From the NCBI RefSeq assembly GCF_009696175.1, contig NZ_VUMM01000016.1, forward strand, positions 1 to 40,715: DNA of 40,715 nt, written 5' to 3'. Under the pieces are notes generated by a model that was given only the letters and a program-made list of their open reading frames with translations, did no database searches and had not been told where the DNA came from. The position numbers and the translations under genes are program-made. The stretch comes from Floccifex porci. Lineage in GTDB: Bacteria > Bacillota_I > Bacilli_A > Erysipelotrichales > Erysipelotrichaceae. The number at the start of each line of letters is the position of its first letter. Position 1 is the first letter of the stretch. Shown here one piece after another: positions 23,361 through 31,725 of this stretch.

Positions 23361-23742
23361 TGGTGGAGGTGAGGAGAATCGAACTCCTGTCTAAACAAAG
23401 TCCCACGAAACAACGTTTACAGCTTATTTCATCTTATAATTTGAATGCCTGGATGAACAGAAGGGAATCATTCAAATCAACCTGAATATTTCAGACTTCC
23501 TTGCGGTCAAAAGGTTATCCTAGCTTCTTTGCCATAACACACATTTAAGAATAAGAAAGCGAAATTCTTAAAAGGGGCTGCAAGTCTGTTTCGACGAATT
23601 AAGCAGCGAAAGCCATGTTTTGGTTAAATCCAAATACATTAGCTAATTTAGTTTTTGCGTTTAATTTAAGTTGGTTTTTACGTGTTCCTTCACGGCTGTA
23701 GTTGGATCCAAACATTTATCTATCGAATGCCTGAACACCCCC
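23361..23742 (-). ncRNA. ssrA: tmRNA (transfer-messenger RNA)
   Basis: The 5' end GGGGGTG (23742-23736) pairs with CACCTCC before the encoded CCA (23363-23361). The T arm GGAGTTCGATTCTCC is present near the 3' end. The tag frame runs 23658-23599 from a GCA resume codon and encodes AKTKLANVFGFNQNMAFAA, then TAA. tmRNA rescues stalled ribosomes and tags the peptides for proteolysis. smpB lies just upstream on the same strand. The 3' end is copied at 17201 and 20224, so it serves as an attachment site for mobile DNA. Confidence 0.97.
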
Positions 23743-23763
23743 AGGATGCTCTATATTAACATA

Positions 23764-24219
23764 CTAATATCGATTTTTCAATGCTTTTTGAATTTCTCTT
23801 TGTGCATCCTTAGTTTTCTGAGCTTCTCGCTTATCATGTAGATTTTTACCTTTAGCTAATGCAATTTCCATTTTAGCCAATCCATGATTTAAATACAATC
23901 GTACAGGGACAACTGTATATCCTTTAATACGAGTTGACTGATACAATTTACGAATTTCATTTTTATGAAGCAACAATTTACGATCTCTTACTTCATCATG
24001 ATTAAAACGATTTCCAAATTCATAAGGAGAAATATGCATTCCTTTTATATAAGCTTCCCCATTTGAAAAACTGACAAAACTATCTTTTAATTGCACTTTT
24101 CCCTTACGAATGCTTTTTATTTCTGTACCCTTTAATTCTAAACCCGCTTCAAAGCAATCAAAAAGCTCATATTCATGTCTTGCTTTCTTATTCTCTGCAA
24201 CGGTTTTCTGATTTGTCAT
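23764..24219 (-). CDS. smpB: SsrA-binding protein SmpB
   Basis: 151 residues, the usual length. It begins TVAENKKARHEYELFDCFEAGLELKGTEIKS, as SmpB does, with KGMHISPYEFGNRFNHDEVRDRKLLLH in the middle and a basic C-terminal tail (KNLHDKREAQKTKDAQREIQK) that enters the ribosomal mRNA channel. It binds the tRNA-like part of tmRNA during trans-translation. ssrA follows 21 nt downstream. Its ATG overlaps the stop of the CapA-like gene (ATGA). Confidence 0.97.
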   Translation of the reverse strand: MTNQKTVAENKKARHEYELFDCFEAGLELKGTEIKSIRKGKVQLKDSFVSFSNGEAYIKGMHISPYEFGNRFNHDEVRDRKLLLHKNEIRKLYQSTRIKGYTVVPVRLYLNHGLAKMEIALAKGKNLHDKREAQKTKDAQREIQKALKNRY

Positions 24220-25433
24220 TCCAACACTACCTCAATTCCTTCTGGATTTCCTACAACTTCCTGTACGTATTCTGCAACTGCTTCTTTTGTTGTTCCAACT
24301 GTCCCATGACTGGATCCCATTTCATCTGTATATTCATGAATGGTCGTTGTTTTAATATCTGTGAACTTGGCATTAAAATAAGTTACCGTTGGAATAAATT
24401 TCACATCTTTAAATGACACTTCTTTTGTATCAAAATCATAATTTAATGTGAAACTAGCCATTCCACCTATCATTCCAGCTACTGTATCCTGTGCACTTAA
24501 AAAGTTACCCAAAGAATAATAAATTAAAGTATCCTGTTTTTCTCCATGATAAATTTCACATGGTTCAATAACATGTGGATGTGTTCCAATAATGACATCC
24601 ACTCCACATTCATTTAATACTTTTGCATAATAAGCCTGTTCGTCAGTTACCGATGTTACATATTCTGTTCCCCAATGCATCGCAACAATTTGAACATCAC
24701 TGATTTTGTTTAATTTTTCCATATCGGATCGTATTAAATCTTCATCAATGACATCAATCAACCATGGCATATCTTCTGGAATGGAATATCCATTTAATCC
24801 ATAGGTATAACCTAATAATCCTACTTTAATTCCATTTAAATCAATAACTTTATAGTTGTCTCGATCTTCCTGACTTGTATGCGTTCCTGTATAAACCATC
24901 TCTGGATAGGTTTTATCCAGGTAATTCATTTCTTCCAGTAAACCAGTGGCTCCAGTATCCATCGAATGATTGGAACTAGTAGATAACCAGTCATAACCTG
25001 AATGTGCAACCGCATCTAATATTTCTCTAGGTGCATTAAATACAGGATAGGAGGACAATCCATATTCTTCCCCATTACATATAACTTCCTGATTCAAATA
25101 AGCAAAGTCAGCCTGTTGTACATATGGATTCGTCAATTCATAAATATCGTCAAAATTATAGCCATTCTGTTCCAGCATTTGCCAATAGTATATTGCTCCA
25201 TGAATCAGATTATCGCCCATTCCTACAAAAGAAAAAGATGAACTTCCTTTCGTTTCTTTTTCTTTCTTTTCCACTTTCTGCAGTACTTTCGGCTGTTCTT
25301 TTTCCGTAATATCTTTATTCATGACTCGAATGCCAATTAAAGACAAACAACAAACCAAAACGATTGTTAATAAACAACATGTACTAATCAGAACCACATG
25401 AAATCCATTTACTTTTCTTCTTTTTTTCTTCAT
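24216..25433 (-). CDS. CapA-family (PGA_cap) metallophosphatase-like membrane protein
   Basis: 405 residues. The short basic N-terminus MKKKRRKVNG is followed by one transmembrane helix (about residues 12-36), so the bulk is outside the cell. Family motifs: FVGMGDNLIHGAIY, FAYLNQEV, STSSNHSMDTG, VAMHWGTEY, GTHPHVIEPCE and YYSLGNFLSAQ. The fold is calcineurin-like and is found in poly-gamma-glutamate synthesis proteins, though no other capsule gene is nearby. It sits in front of smpB with overlapping ends, so translation is coupled. The substrate is unknown. Confidence 0.9.
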   Translation of the reverse strand: MKKKRRKVNGFHVVLISTCCLLTIVLVCCLSLIGIRVMNKDITEKEQPKVLQKVEKKEKETKGSSSFSFVGMGDNLIHGAIYYWQMLEQNGYNFDDIYELTNPYVQQADFAYLNQEVICNGEEYGLSSYPVFNAPREILDAVAHSGYDWLSTSSNHSMDTGATGLLEEMNYLDKTYPEMVYTGTHTSQEDRDNYKVIDLNGIKVGLLGYTYGLNGYSIPEDMPWLIDVIDEDLIRSDMEKLNKISDVQIVAMHWGTEYVTSVTDEQAYYAKVLNECGVDVIIGTHPHVIEPCEIYHGEKQDTLIYYSLGNFLSAQDTVAGMIGGMASFTLNYDFDTKEVSFKDVKFIPTVTYFNAKFTDIKTTTIHEYTDEMGSSHGTVGTTKEAVAEYVQEVVGNPEGIEVVLE

Positions 25434-25460
25434 ATAAACCTCTTTGAATCTATTCTATCA

Positions 25461-25490
25461 TAAAAAAAGAAGGATGAAAAAATTCATCCT
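25461..25490 (-). terminator. Terminator of the DUF349 gene
   Basis: AGGATGAA pairs with TTCATCCT around a 4-nt loop (minus strand 25490-25471), followed by T-rich sequence. Confidence 0.85.
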
Positions 25491-25491
25491 G

Positions 25492-26646
25492 TTATTCTCC
25501 AATTTTTTTATCGATATCTGCAACTTCTGCTTCTAATTTCTGAATAAATTCTTCTTTATCCGCAATTTGCTGTTCAATAGCTCGAGTCTGTTCTTCACTA
25601 ATCAATCCTAACGTATCCTGCTGAAGACGAGCAATCTGCCGTTTCTGATTTTCAATTTGTGATTTCTTATAATCACGAGTGTCGATCATTCTCTTTTTCC
25701 AGTCCTGATGTTTCTGTTCATTAAATTTTGTTAAACCATCAAAATATTCATCATTAATAGAACGGAATTCTTTCCAGATCGTATTTTCTTTTTCTTTGCC
25801 ACAAGAACCAATCTTTTTCCATTCAGCTGACAATTCTTTCATTGTCTCTGTATTTTCTTTTGTGAATTCATTTGTTGCGACAATTTGTTTTGCCTGATTC
25901 ACTAAAGCCATTTTCTGTTCATAACTGATTTCCTGTTTTTTATGCAATTCTTCATAGAAAACGCTTCTACGATCATAGAATACCTGACGAGCTGCATTAA
26001 AGTCATTCCATAATGCATTTTCATATTCTTTACCGGCATTTCCAGCTGCTTTCCATTGATCCATTAAATCATTTAATTTCTGGCTTGTCTTTTTCCATTG
26101 TTCAGAATTTTGAAGTTCTTTTGCCTGGTTAATTAAAGTTTCTTTAATTTGACGAGCCTGTTCAAATTTTTTATTCATTTCTTCCCAGTTTTTGCGTTTA
26201 CGATCATAGAATACCTGACGAGCTTCATTGAATTGTTTCCATAACTCATCATCTTTATCTCCCGCATTACCAGCTTTTTTCCATTCATCCATTAGTTCGT
26301 TTAATTTTTGGGTTGTTTTATTCCATTCTTCGGACAAAGATAAATCTTTTGCCTGCTGAATCAGATTCGTTTTAATTTCCTGAGATTTTTTAAATACTTC
26401 ATTTCTCATTTCATAAACAACGTCCAGAGCTTTTTCAAAACGTTCTTTCAAATCTTCTTCCTGCAAAGATTCATAGAATGGAATTTTACGCCATCTTTTC
26501 TTCAATTGATTTGCTTTACGATTGGCTTCATTCCAATTCGTCTCGTCCTTAAGACTTTCAGCTTCTTCAATCAATTTTTCTTTTTCATTGATGTCTGCAC
26601 CTAAGTCTTGTTCTTCAAACATTTCGTCATTATAATCTACTGCCAT
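25492..26646 (-). CDS. DUF349-repeat protein
   Basis: 384 residues of coiled, charged helical repeats. Units of about 75 residues recur: W-x-x-A-G-N-A-G-x-x-x-x-x-x-L-W followed by F-N-x-A-R-Q-V-F-Y-D-R (for example LMDEWKKAGNAGDKDDELWK then FNEARQVFYDRKRKNWEEM), at about residues 100-170 and 175-245, with looser units before and after. The C-terminal 60 residues form a coiled coil. ATG 26646 is chosen because TTGGAGGA lies 5 nt upstream. DUF349 proteins are of unknown function. The gene is divergent from serC and has its own terminator. Confidence 0.88.
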   Translation of the reverse strand: MAVDYNDEMFEEQDLGADINEKEKLIEEAESLKDETNWNEANRKANQLKKRWRKIPFYESLQEEDLKERFEKALDVVYEMRNEVFKKSQEIKTNLIQQAKDLSLSEEWNKTTQKLNELMDEWKKAGNAGDKDDELWKQFNEARQVFYDRKRKNWEEMNKKFEQARQIKETLINQAKELQNSEQWKKTSQKLNDLMDQWKAAGNAGKEYENALWNDFNAARQVFYDRRSVFYEELHKKQEISYEQKMALVNQAKQIVATNEFTKENTETMKELSAEWKKIGSCGKEKENTIWKEFRSINDEYFDGLTKFNEQKHQDWKKRMIDTRDYKKSQIENQKRQIARLQQDTLGLISEEQTRAIEQQIADKEEFIQKLEAEVADIDKKIGE

Positions 26647-26781
26647 AATTTCCTCCAACCACAATATAGAATACAATATATAGATATATTTTAACCTTTT
26701 TTAATTTAATTGTCATTTCTTTTTTTATAAATTTATGTGCTTAATTTGTATACATTTGAATACAGATTATGAACATTACAC

Positions 26782-26809
26782 TTGATTAATCTATAAAAGG
26801 TTGTATAAT
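26782..26809 (+). promoter_or_regulatory. Promoter of the serine operon
   Basis: TTGATT (26782-26787), a 16-nt spacer and TATAAT (26804-26809) precede serC by 34 nt. The leader is short, so no riboswitch is present. Confidence 0.75.
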
Positions 26810-26843
26810 ATAAGTCACGTGAAGAAAGGATTTAGGTGAAATT

Positions 26844-27926
26844 ATGTCAAGAGTATACAACTTCAGTGCCGGACCTGCTGTACTACCAGAAAGCGTATTA
26901 AAACAAGCAGCAGATGAAATGTTAGATTATAAAGGATGTGGAATGTCGGTAATGGAGATGTCGCATCGATCCAAAATGTTTCAGGAAATTATAGATCAGG
27001 CAGAACAAGATTTAAGAGACCTGTTAAATATTCCATCCAATTATAAAGTATTGTTTTTACAGGGAGGTGCTTCTCAGCAGTTCTCAGCGGTTCCATTAAA
27101 CTTATCTAAAAATGGTGTTGCGGATTATATCATTACAGGACAATGGGCTAAAAAAGCTTATCAGGAAGCCAAACGCTATATTAAAGCCAATGTGATTGCT
27201 TCCAGTGAAGATAAAACTTTCTCTTACATTCCGGATTGTTCGGATTTAAACGTTTCAGAAGATGCTGATTATGTATATGTTTGTTACAACAATACAATTT
27301 ATGGAACAAAATTTCCGGAAATTCCAAATACAAAAGGTAAAATATTGGTAGCGGATATGTCCAGCTGTATTTTATCTGAACCAGTTAATGTTTCTGACTT
27401 TGGTGTAATTTATTTTGGAGTTCAAAAAAATGTTGGACCTGCTGGTGTGGTTGTTGCCATCATTCGTGAAGATCTGATTCGTGATGATGTTATGGAATGC
27501 ACTCCAACCATGTTAAAATGGAAAACGCAAGCTGATGCCAATTCCTTATATAATACTCCACCATGTTATGGAATTTATATTTGTGGTTTAGTCTTTAAAT
27601 GGTTAAAAGAACAAGGTGGCTTAACAGCTATGAAAGAAATCAATGAAAAGAAAGCTAAAATTCTATATGATTTCTTAGATGAATCGAAATTATTTAAAGG
27701 AACGGTAGAAAAAGAGTCTCGTTCTTTAATGAATGTACCTTTTATTACAGGGGATAAAGATTTAGATGCTCAATTTATTAAAGAAGCAAAAGAAGCAGGT
27801 TTTGAAAATCTGAAAGGACATCGTTCTGTTGGTGGTATGCGTGCCAGCATTTACAACGCGATGCCTGTTGAAGGGGTTGAAAAACTTGTTCAATTCATGA
27901 AAGAATTTGAAGAGAGGAATTTATAA
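26844..27926 (+). CDS. serC: Phosphoserine aminotransferase
   Basis: 360 residues, standard for SerC. It opens with YNFSAGPAVLPESVLKQAADEML and has MSVMEMSHRSKMFQEII and FLQGGASQQFSAVPLNL. The PLP lysine is in IYFGVQKNVGPAGVVV, and the closing VGGMRASIYNAMPVEGVEKL is typical. It converts 3-phosphohydroxypyruvate and glutamate to phosphoserine and 2-oxoglutarate. AGGTG lies 6 nt before the ATG. The stop overlaps the serA start (TAATG). Confidence 0.97.
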   Translation: MSRVYNFSAGPAVLPESVLKQAADEMLDYKGCGMSVMEMSHRSKMFQEIIDQAEQDLRDLLNIPSNYKVLFLQGGASQQFSAVPLNLSKNGVADYIITGQWAKKAYQEAKRYIKANVIASSEDKTFSYIPDCSDLNVSEDADYVYVCYNNTIYGTKFPEIPNTKGKILVADMSSCILSEPVNVSDFGVIYFGVQKNVGPAGVVVAIIREDLIRDDVMECTPTMLKWKTQADANSLYNTPPCYGIYICGLVFKWLKEQGGLTAMKEINEKKAKILYDFLDESKLFKGTVEKESRSLMNVPFITGDKDLDAQFIKEAKEAGFENLKGHRSVGGMRASIYNAMPVEGVEKLVQFMKEFEERNL

Positions 27927-29086
27927 TGTATAACATAAAATTATATAATAATATTGCTAAGGAAGGTTTAAATCAATTCAATGCGAATTATAATGTTTCT
28001 GAAGATGTACAATCTTGTGATGGAATTTTAGTTCGTAGTGCAAATTTATTTGATATTGAATACAATCCAGAATTAAAAGCCATCTGTAGAGCAGGAGCCG
28101 GTGTTAATAACATTGATATCAATACTTGTACCGAAAAAGGAATTGCTGTATTTAATACACCGGGTGCCAATAGTAATGCCGTAAAAGAATTGGTTTTTGC
28201 CGGTTTACTTTTAGCAAGTCGTGACATTTATCATGGTATGGAATGGGTAAAAAAAGAATCCGATAATCCGGATTTATCTAAACTTGTAGAAAAACAGAAA
28301 AAACGTTTTGCGGGAAATGAACTGGTTGGAAAATCATTGGGTGTCATTGGGTGTGGTGCCATTGGGGTTCAAGTTGCTAATCTGGCTTTACGTTTTGGTA
28401 TGGAAGTTCATGGATACGATCCTTATATGTCTATTGATGCTGCCTGGAACTTATCTCGTTATGTTCATCATGAAACAAGCATTGAAGATATTTACCGTAA
28501 ATGTGATTTTATTACACTACACATTCCAATGAATGATTCAACAAAAAATACCATTAATAAAGAATCCATTGCCCAGATGAAAGATGGAGTTAAAATCTTA
28601 AATTTTGCCCGTGGTGGTCTTGTCAATGACGACGATATGAAAGAAGCTTTAGATTCCAGAAAAGTTGCTTTCTATGTTACTGATTTCCCAACAAACAAAC
28701 TGGCCTCTCATCCATTTGTAGCTGCAATCCCTCATTTAGGAGCTTCTACAGAAGAAAGTGAAATCAACTGTGCAGTAAAAGCATGTCAGGAAATGAAAGA
28801 TTATCTGGAGAATGGAAATATCACAAATTCCGTGAATTTACCAAATGCATCTATGGAATTCAGTGCTCCTTATCGTATTTGTGTCATTCATAAAAATGTT
28901 CCAAAAATGATTAGCCAAATCACAAACTGTTTTGTAGACAATTCTAACATTGAAAACTTATTAAATAAATCTAAGTCTAACATTGCCTATACAATGTTAG
29001 ACTTAGATTCAGAAGTATCACAAGATACATTGGATGCGATTTCGAAAATTGATGGCGTAACTCGTGTTCTTTGTTACAAACAATGA
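27926..29086 (+). CDS. serA: D-3-phosphoglycerate dehydrogenase
   Basis: A 386-residue 2-hydroxyacid dehydrogenase with a substrate-binding part (AICRAGAGVNNIDINTCTEKG), the NAD loop GVIGCGAIGVQVANLALRFG, and catalytic residues in ARGGLVNDDDMKEAL and in PHLGASTEESE. The last 75 residues (PYRICVIHKNVPKMISQIT...) resemble an ACT domain, a usual site for serine feedback. It makes 3-phosphohydroxypyruvate. The operon partner serC lies upstream and the PHP gene overlaps its end. Confidence 0.95.
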   Translation: MYNIKLYNNIAKEGLNQFNANYNVSEDVQSCDGILVRSANLFDIEYNPELKAICRAGAGVNNIDINTCTEKGIAVFNTPGANSNAVKELVFAGLLLASRDIYHGMEWVKKESDNPDLSKLVEKQKKRFAGNELVGKSLGVIGCGAIGVQVANLALRFGMEVHGYDPYMSIDAAWNLSRYVHHETSIEDIYRKCDFITLHIPMNDSTKNTINKESIAQMKDGVKILNFARGGLVNDDDMKEALDSRKVAFYVTDFPTNKLASHPFVAAIPHLGASTEESEINCAVKACQEMKDYLENGNITNSVNLPNASMEFSAPYRICVIHKNVPKMISQITNCFVDNSNIENLLNKSKSNIAYTMLDLDSEVSQDTLDAISKIDGVTRVLCYKQ

Positions 29087-29850
29087 TAGATGGTCACACT
29101 CACTTAGAAAATGGTCCCTTAACAAAAGAATACGTCCATCAATTCATTGATGCAGCCTTTGAAAAAGGAATTGACCATCTCTGTATTCTAGATCACACAC
29201 ATCGATTCTTTGAATTTAAAGAGCTCTATGACCAAGTCTGTGCTTTCGATGTTCGTCAAAAAAAATGGGTAGAATCCAAACAAAAAAATTCAATTCACGA
29301 ATATTATTCTTTAATAAAGGAAATCAAAAAAGAAAGACTTCCAATCAAAGTATCCTTTGGATTGGAAGTCTGTTTTAGTCCAAATCACATTGACTTTCTC
29401 AAGGAAAAACTCAATGAATTTCCTTATGACTTCTTAGTTGGAGCCATTCATTCCATAGACGGCGCCATATACGATTTACATGAACTATCGAAAGAACTAT
29501 TATGGACAAAGAATGACGTAGACATGATTTATAGACAATATTTTGATTGTTTAATTCAAGCCATTGATTCTAAGTTATTTACCCAAATTGCCCATCCCGA
29601 TGTGATTAAGATGTATGAAATCTATCCTTCATATGATTTGACAAATACTTATATAGAAATCGCAAAACATGCTTCTAAAGCTAATGTTGCTTTAGAAGAT
29701 AATACTGGAGCTAGTTATCGATATCATCATCCAGAAATTGGTTTACATCCAGTTTTTCGCAATATTTTAAAAGAACACAATGTCAAAATTATTACTTGTT
29801 CCGATGCACATTATCCAAAAGATGTCGCAAAAAATTTTGATCAACTATAA
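29083..29850 (+). CDS. PHP-domain phosphatase, histidinol-phosphatase-like
   Basis: 255 residues from ATG 29083, which overlaps the serA stop (ATGA); a TTG at 29071 is less likely. PHP motifs: DGHTHLENG (metal histidines), LCILDHTHRF, SFGLEVCFS, GAIHSIDG, FTQIAHPDVIK, and CSDAHYPKDV at the end. These enzymes hydrolyse phosphomonoesters at a trinuclear metal site. No other his gene is near. In a serC-serA operon the missing step is phosphoserine dephosphorylation, so I infer it acts as a phosphoserine phosphatase. Histidinol phosphatase remains possible. Confidence 0.8.
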   Translation: MIDGHTHLENGPLTKEYVHQFIDAAFEKGIDHLCILDHTHRFFEFKELYDQVCAFDVRQKKWVESKQKNSIHEYYSLIKEIKKERLPIKVSFGLEVCFSPNHIDFLKEKLNEFPYDFLVGAIHSIDGAIYDLHELSKELLWTKNDVDMIYRQYFDCLIQAIDSKLFTQIAHPDVIKMYEIYPSYDLTNTYIEIAKHASKANVALEDNTGASYRYHHPEIGLHPVFRNILKEHNVKIITCSDAHYPKDVAKNFDQL

Positions 29851-29880
29851 AAGAAGCCTACAACGTAAGCTTCTTTTTCT
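29849..29880 (+). terminator. Terminator of the serine operon
   Basis: AAAAGAAGC pairs with GCTTCTTTT around an 11-nt loop (29849-29877), followed by T-rich sequence. It overlaps the PHP stop. Confidence 0.85.
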
Positions 29881-29889
29881 TATTATAAT

Positions 29890-30042
29890 TTAAAAAATGA
29901 AAACACCTATAATCAATAATACAATAATGATTCCACCTATAATTTGAACTTTAGATTTTTCAATCCAAGATTGGTGAATGTCATTTAATTGTTTATTATC
30001 TTTATTTAATTGTTCTACTTTTTTTCTTTGTTCCTCGTTCAT
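29890..30042 (-). CDS. Small tail-anchored membrane protein, 50 residues
   Basis: A charged N-terminal half (MNEEQRKKVEQLNKDNKQLN, then DIHQSWIEKSKV) is followed by one hydrophobic helix of about 18 residues (QIIGGIIIVLLIIGVFIF) at the very C-terminus. AAAGGA lies 9 nt before the ATG. The layout suggests a tail-anchored small protein. Converging with the serine operon, it lies just below the terminator. A decayed copy appears at about 30345-30440. Confidence 0.6.
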   Translation of the reverse strand: MNEEQRKKVEQLNKDNKQLNDIHQSWIEKSKVQIIGGIIIVLLIIGVFIF

Positions 30043-30490
30043 AATCTAAATCCTTTCTTTAAAATATCATTTTTAATCAGCTTATTTATGTCCCCATTGG
30101 TTTTCACCTCATTTATATGTCTTTCTTCAAATGTATTGTATCATAAATATTAAAACATAATATTGTTAATTAAAATATAATAACAGTTCTTCTATAAGAT
30201 AAGCTTTATATAGTACAATTTTTAACAAATCAATTAACATACAATTAAGCAAGAATTTAAAGCACAATTAGTATAATCCACTAATTGAGCTTAAAAGTAC
30301 ATACCCTTTAAACAGAATTAAATTATATCTTTATTTTTACTTATTAAAATAAAGATCCTATGAACAATAATACATTATTAATATCTGTTATGATTTGACT
30401 TTTTATATTTTAATCTATGATTGACGAATGCAATTTTTACTTTTTGATATCCCTTTGAAAAACTAATTATTTTTTATCATTCAGGATCGA
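30043..30490. other. AT-rich intergenic region with a decayed copy of the 50-residue gene
   Basis: About 30345-30440 resembles the minus-strand gene at 29890-30042 (for example ATAATACA..AT, then TTTGA..TTTTATATTTT and GATTGACGAATGCAATTT against GATTGGTGAATGTCATTT), full of base changes and without an open frame. The remainder shows no structure that I can support. Confidence 0.45.
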
Positions 30491-30496
30491 ATTCTT

Positions 30497-31006
30497 TTAT
30501 TCGAGAATTTGAATATTATATGGTTCTCCTTCTTCAACATCAACTAATACTAAAAATTCATCTTTTTCAAGTGAATATGGAGTTCCTGCATCGCTTGTTC
30601 TGTACGTAAGAGTGTAGTCCACGTTATCAACATAAACTCCCATTACATTTCGAGTTAACGTCATGACATAAGTAGCAGTTGTTCCAGAATAAGTTTTACT
30701 CTTTTGTCTTGTAGTTAAAGTACATGTTACACCACCACTAGCGACAGGATTAACAGTATAGCTATGTCCTGAAAATGATAAATCTGATATTGCTGTTATA
30801 TTATTCGAATTGTTATAAGTTAATCCTGCTGTAGCATTTACTGAATAAGTTATCGTGTAAGTAGACCAATATTGTGTACTTTTTACATTTTTTGTAATAA
30901 GTTTTCTTCCTGCAGCTGCTTGTGCTGGTACTATACTCATACACATCATAGCCAACATAGTAACCAAAACATAAAATATTTTTTTAAAATTTATTGAATA
31001 ATTCAT
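30497..31006 (-). CDS. Secreted 169-residue protein of unknown function
   Basis: A basic start (MNYSINFKK) and a hydrophobic stretch FYVLVTMLAMMCMSIV end in PAQA-AAG, a signal-peptidase I site near residue 31. The mature part is rich in T, S, Y and N, with alternating beta strands (TQYWSTYTITYSVNATAGLT, then VTCTLTTRQKSKTYSGTTATY). It looks like an all-beta, Ig-like or adhesin-type domain with the acidic end VDVEEGEPYNIQILE. AGGA precedes the ATG, directly below a perfect inverted repeat. The promoter carries the same motifs as that near blaI copy 1. A homolog's last 17 codons persist at 22780-22833. Confidence 0.75.
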   Translation of the reverse strand: MNYSINFKKIFYVLVTMLAMMCMSIVPAQAAAGRKLITKNVKSTQYWSTYTITYSVNATAGLTYNNSNNITAISDLSFSGHSYTVNPVASGGVTCTLTTRQKSKTYSGTTATYVMTLTRNVMGVYVDNVDYTLTYRTSDAGTPYSLEKDEFLVLVDVEEGEPYNIQILE

Positions 31007-31017
31007 AATATTTCCTG

Positions 31018-31059
31018 GTATATTACAAATAACCCATCTAACAATTATTTGTAATATAC
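31018..31059. repeat. Perfect 15-bp inverted repeat in the 5' leader of the secreted protein
   Basis: GTATATTACAAATAA (31018-31032) and TTATTTGTAATATAC (31045-31059) are exact reverse complements around a 12-nt loop. The hairpin sits directly above the AGGA ribosome site on the minus strand, 12 nt from the ATG. It may be a leader hairpin controlling translation or stability, or an operator. Confidence 0.75.
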
Positions 31060-31265
31060 TTTTTCCTTTCTAAAATTTTTTGATTATGCTTAATTAATAT
31101 TTCTTTTATTGTTCACATTGACATCATTCCTTTTCTTTTTGATTCATAACATTGAATTGTTGTCAGTGAAACAACTAAAATCATGTTAGAATTTATTGTT
31201 ATAGTTTTTTTCGCAATATCGGTACAAAAAAATATATTTCTCTATAACTAATCTTCCATTTAATT

Positions 31266-31315
31266 GATAACGTTATCTTTAAATTAATTATAGCAATTAT
31301 TGTTATTTTATACAA
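31266..31315 (-). promoter_or_regulatory. Promoter of the secreted protein with BlaI-type and palindromic sites
   Basis: Minus strand TTGTAT (31315-31310), 17 nt, TATAAT (31292-31287). The inverted-repeat motif TTGTATAAAATAACAA (31315-31300) overlaps the -35, as at 21218-21233. Nine nt after the -10 comes the perfect palindrome GATAACGTTATC (31277-31266), the same spacing as at 21255. The mRNA leader would be about 270 nt. Confidence 0.6.
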
Positions 31316-31383
31316 TATCAATTTTATTTAATTGATTATGAGAAACATTGTTATACAAATAACAGATATACGTTTTAAAACTT

Positions 31384-31725
31384 TTATATATAGATGAATA
31401 TTACGGATGGGCTTGCCCATCCGTTATATTCATGCTGGATATATTCATTTGTACTCAATTCTTCTATCAAGCCTCTGTTGATTTCACGGTCAGGTTTATA
31501 ATTAATATCCTGTAGATTGGCATTCGAATCATAAAAGCGTGCATTCTTGATATATCGTTCAACAGTATGATTTATACGTGAATCATATTCTTTGATGACT
31601 ATGGATTCAAACCTTTCTTCAAAAGTCATATTTTGTGTATCCGTATTTTCTGACTGATCTTTATATTCTTCAGCCATGATAGGCAATCTCATTTCTCTTA
31701 GTTTTTCATATAATTCTTGATTCAT
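31384..31725 (-). pseudogene. istB: Truncated IstB ATPase (IS21 helper)
   Basis: Only the first 113 of about 250 residues remain: MNQELYEKLREMRLPIMAEE, then MTFEERFESIVIKEYDSRIN and FYDSNANLQDINYKPDREIN. The Walker motifs that should follow are lost. From about residue 100 the reading runs through the inverted repeat. The ATG overlaps the istA stop (TAATG). Confidence 0.85.
31394..31433. repeat. Fold-back inverted repeat at the istB truncation point
   Basis: Arms of 19 nt (31394-31412 and 31415-31433, beginning ATGAATAT and containing CGGATGGGC) with a 2-nt centre and one mismatched position. It coincides with the break in istB, so it may be the scar of a palindromic deletion/inversion; it could also terminate transcription. 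Confidence 0.7.
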
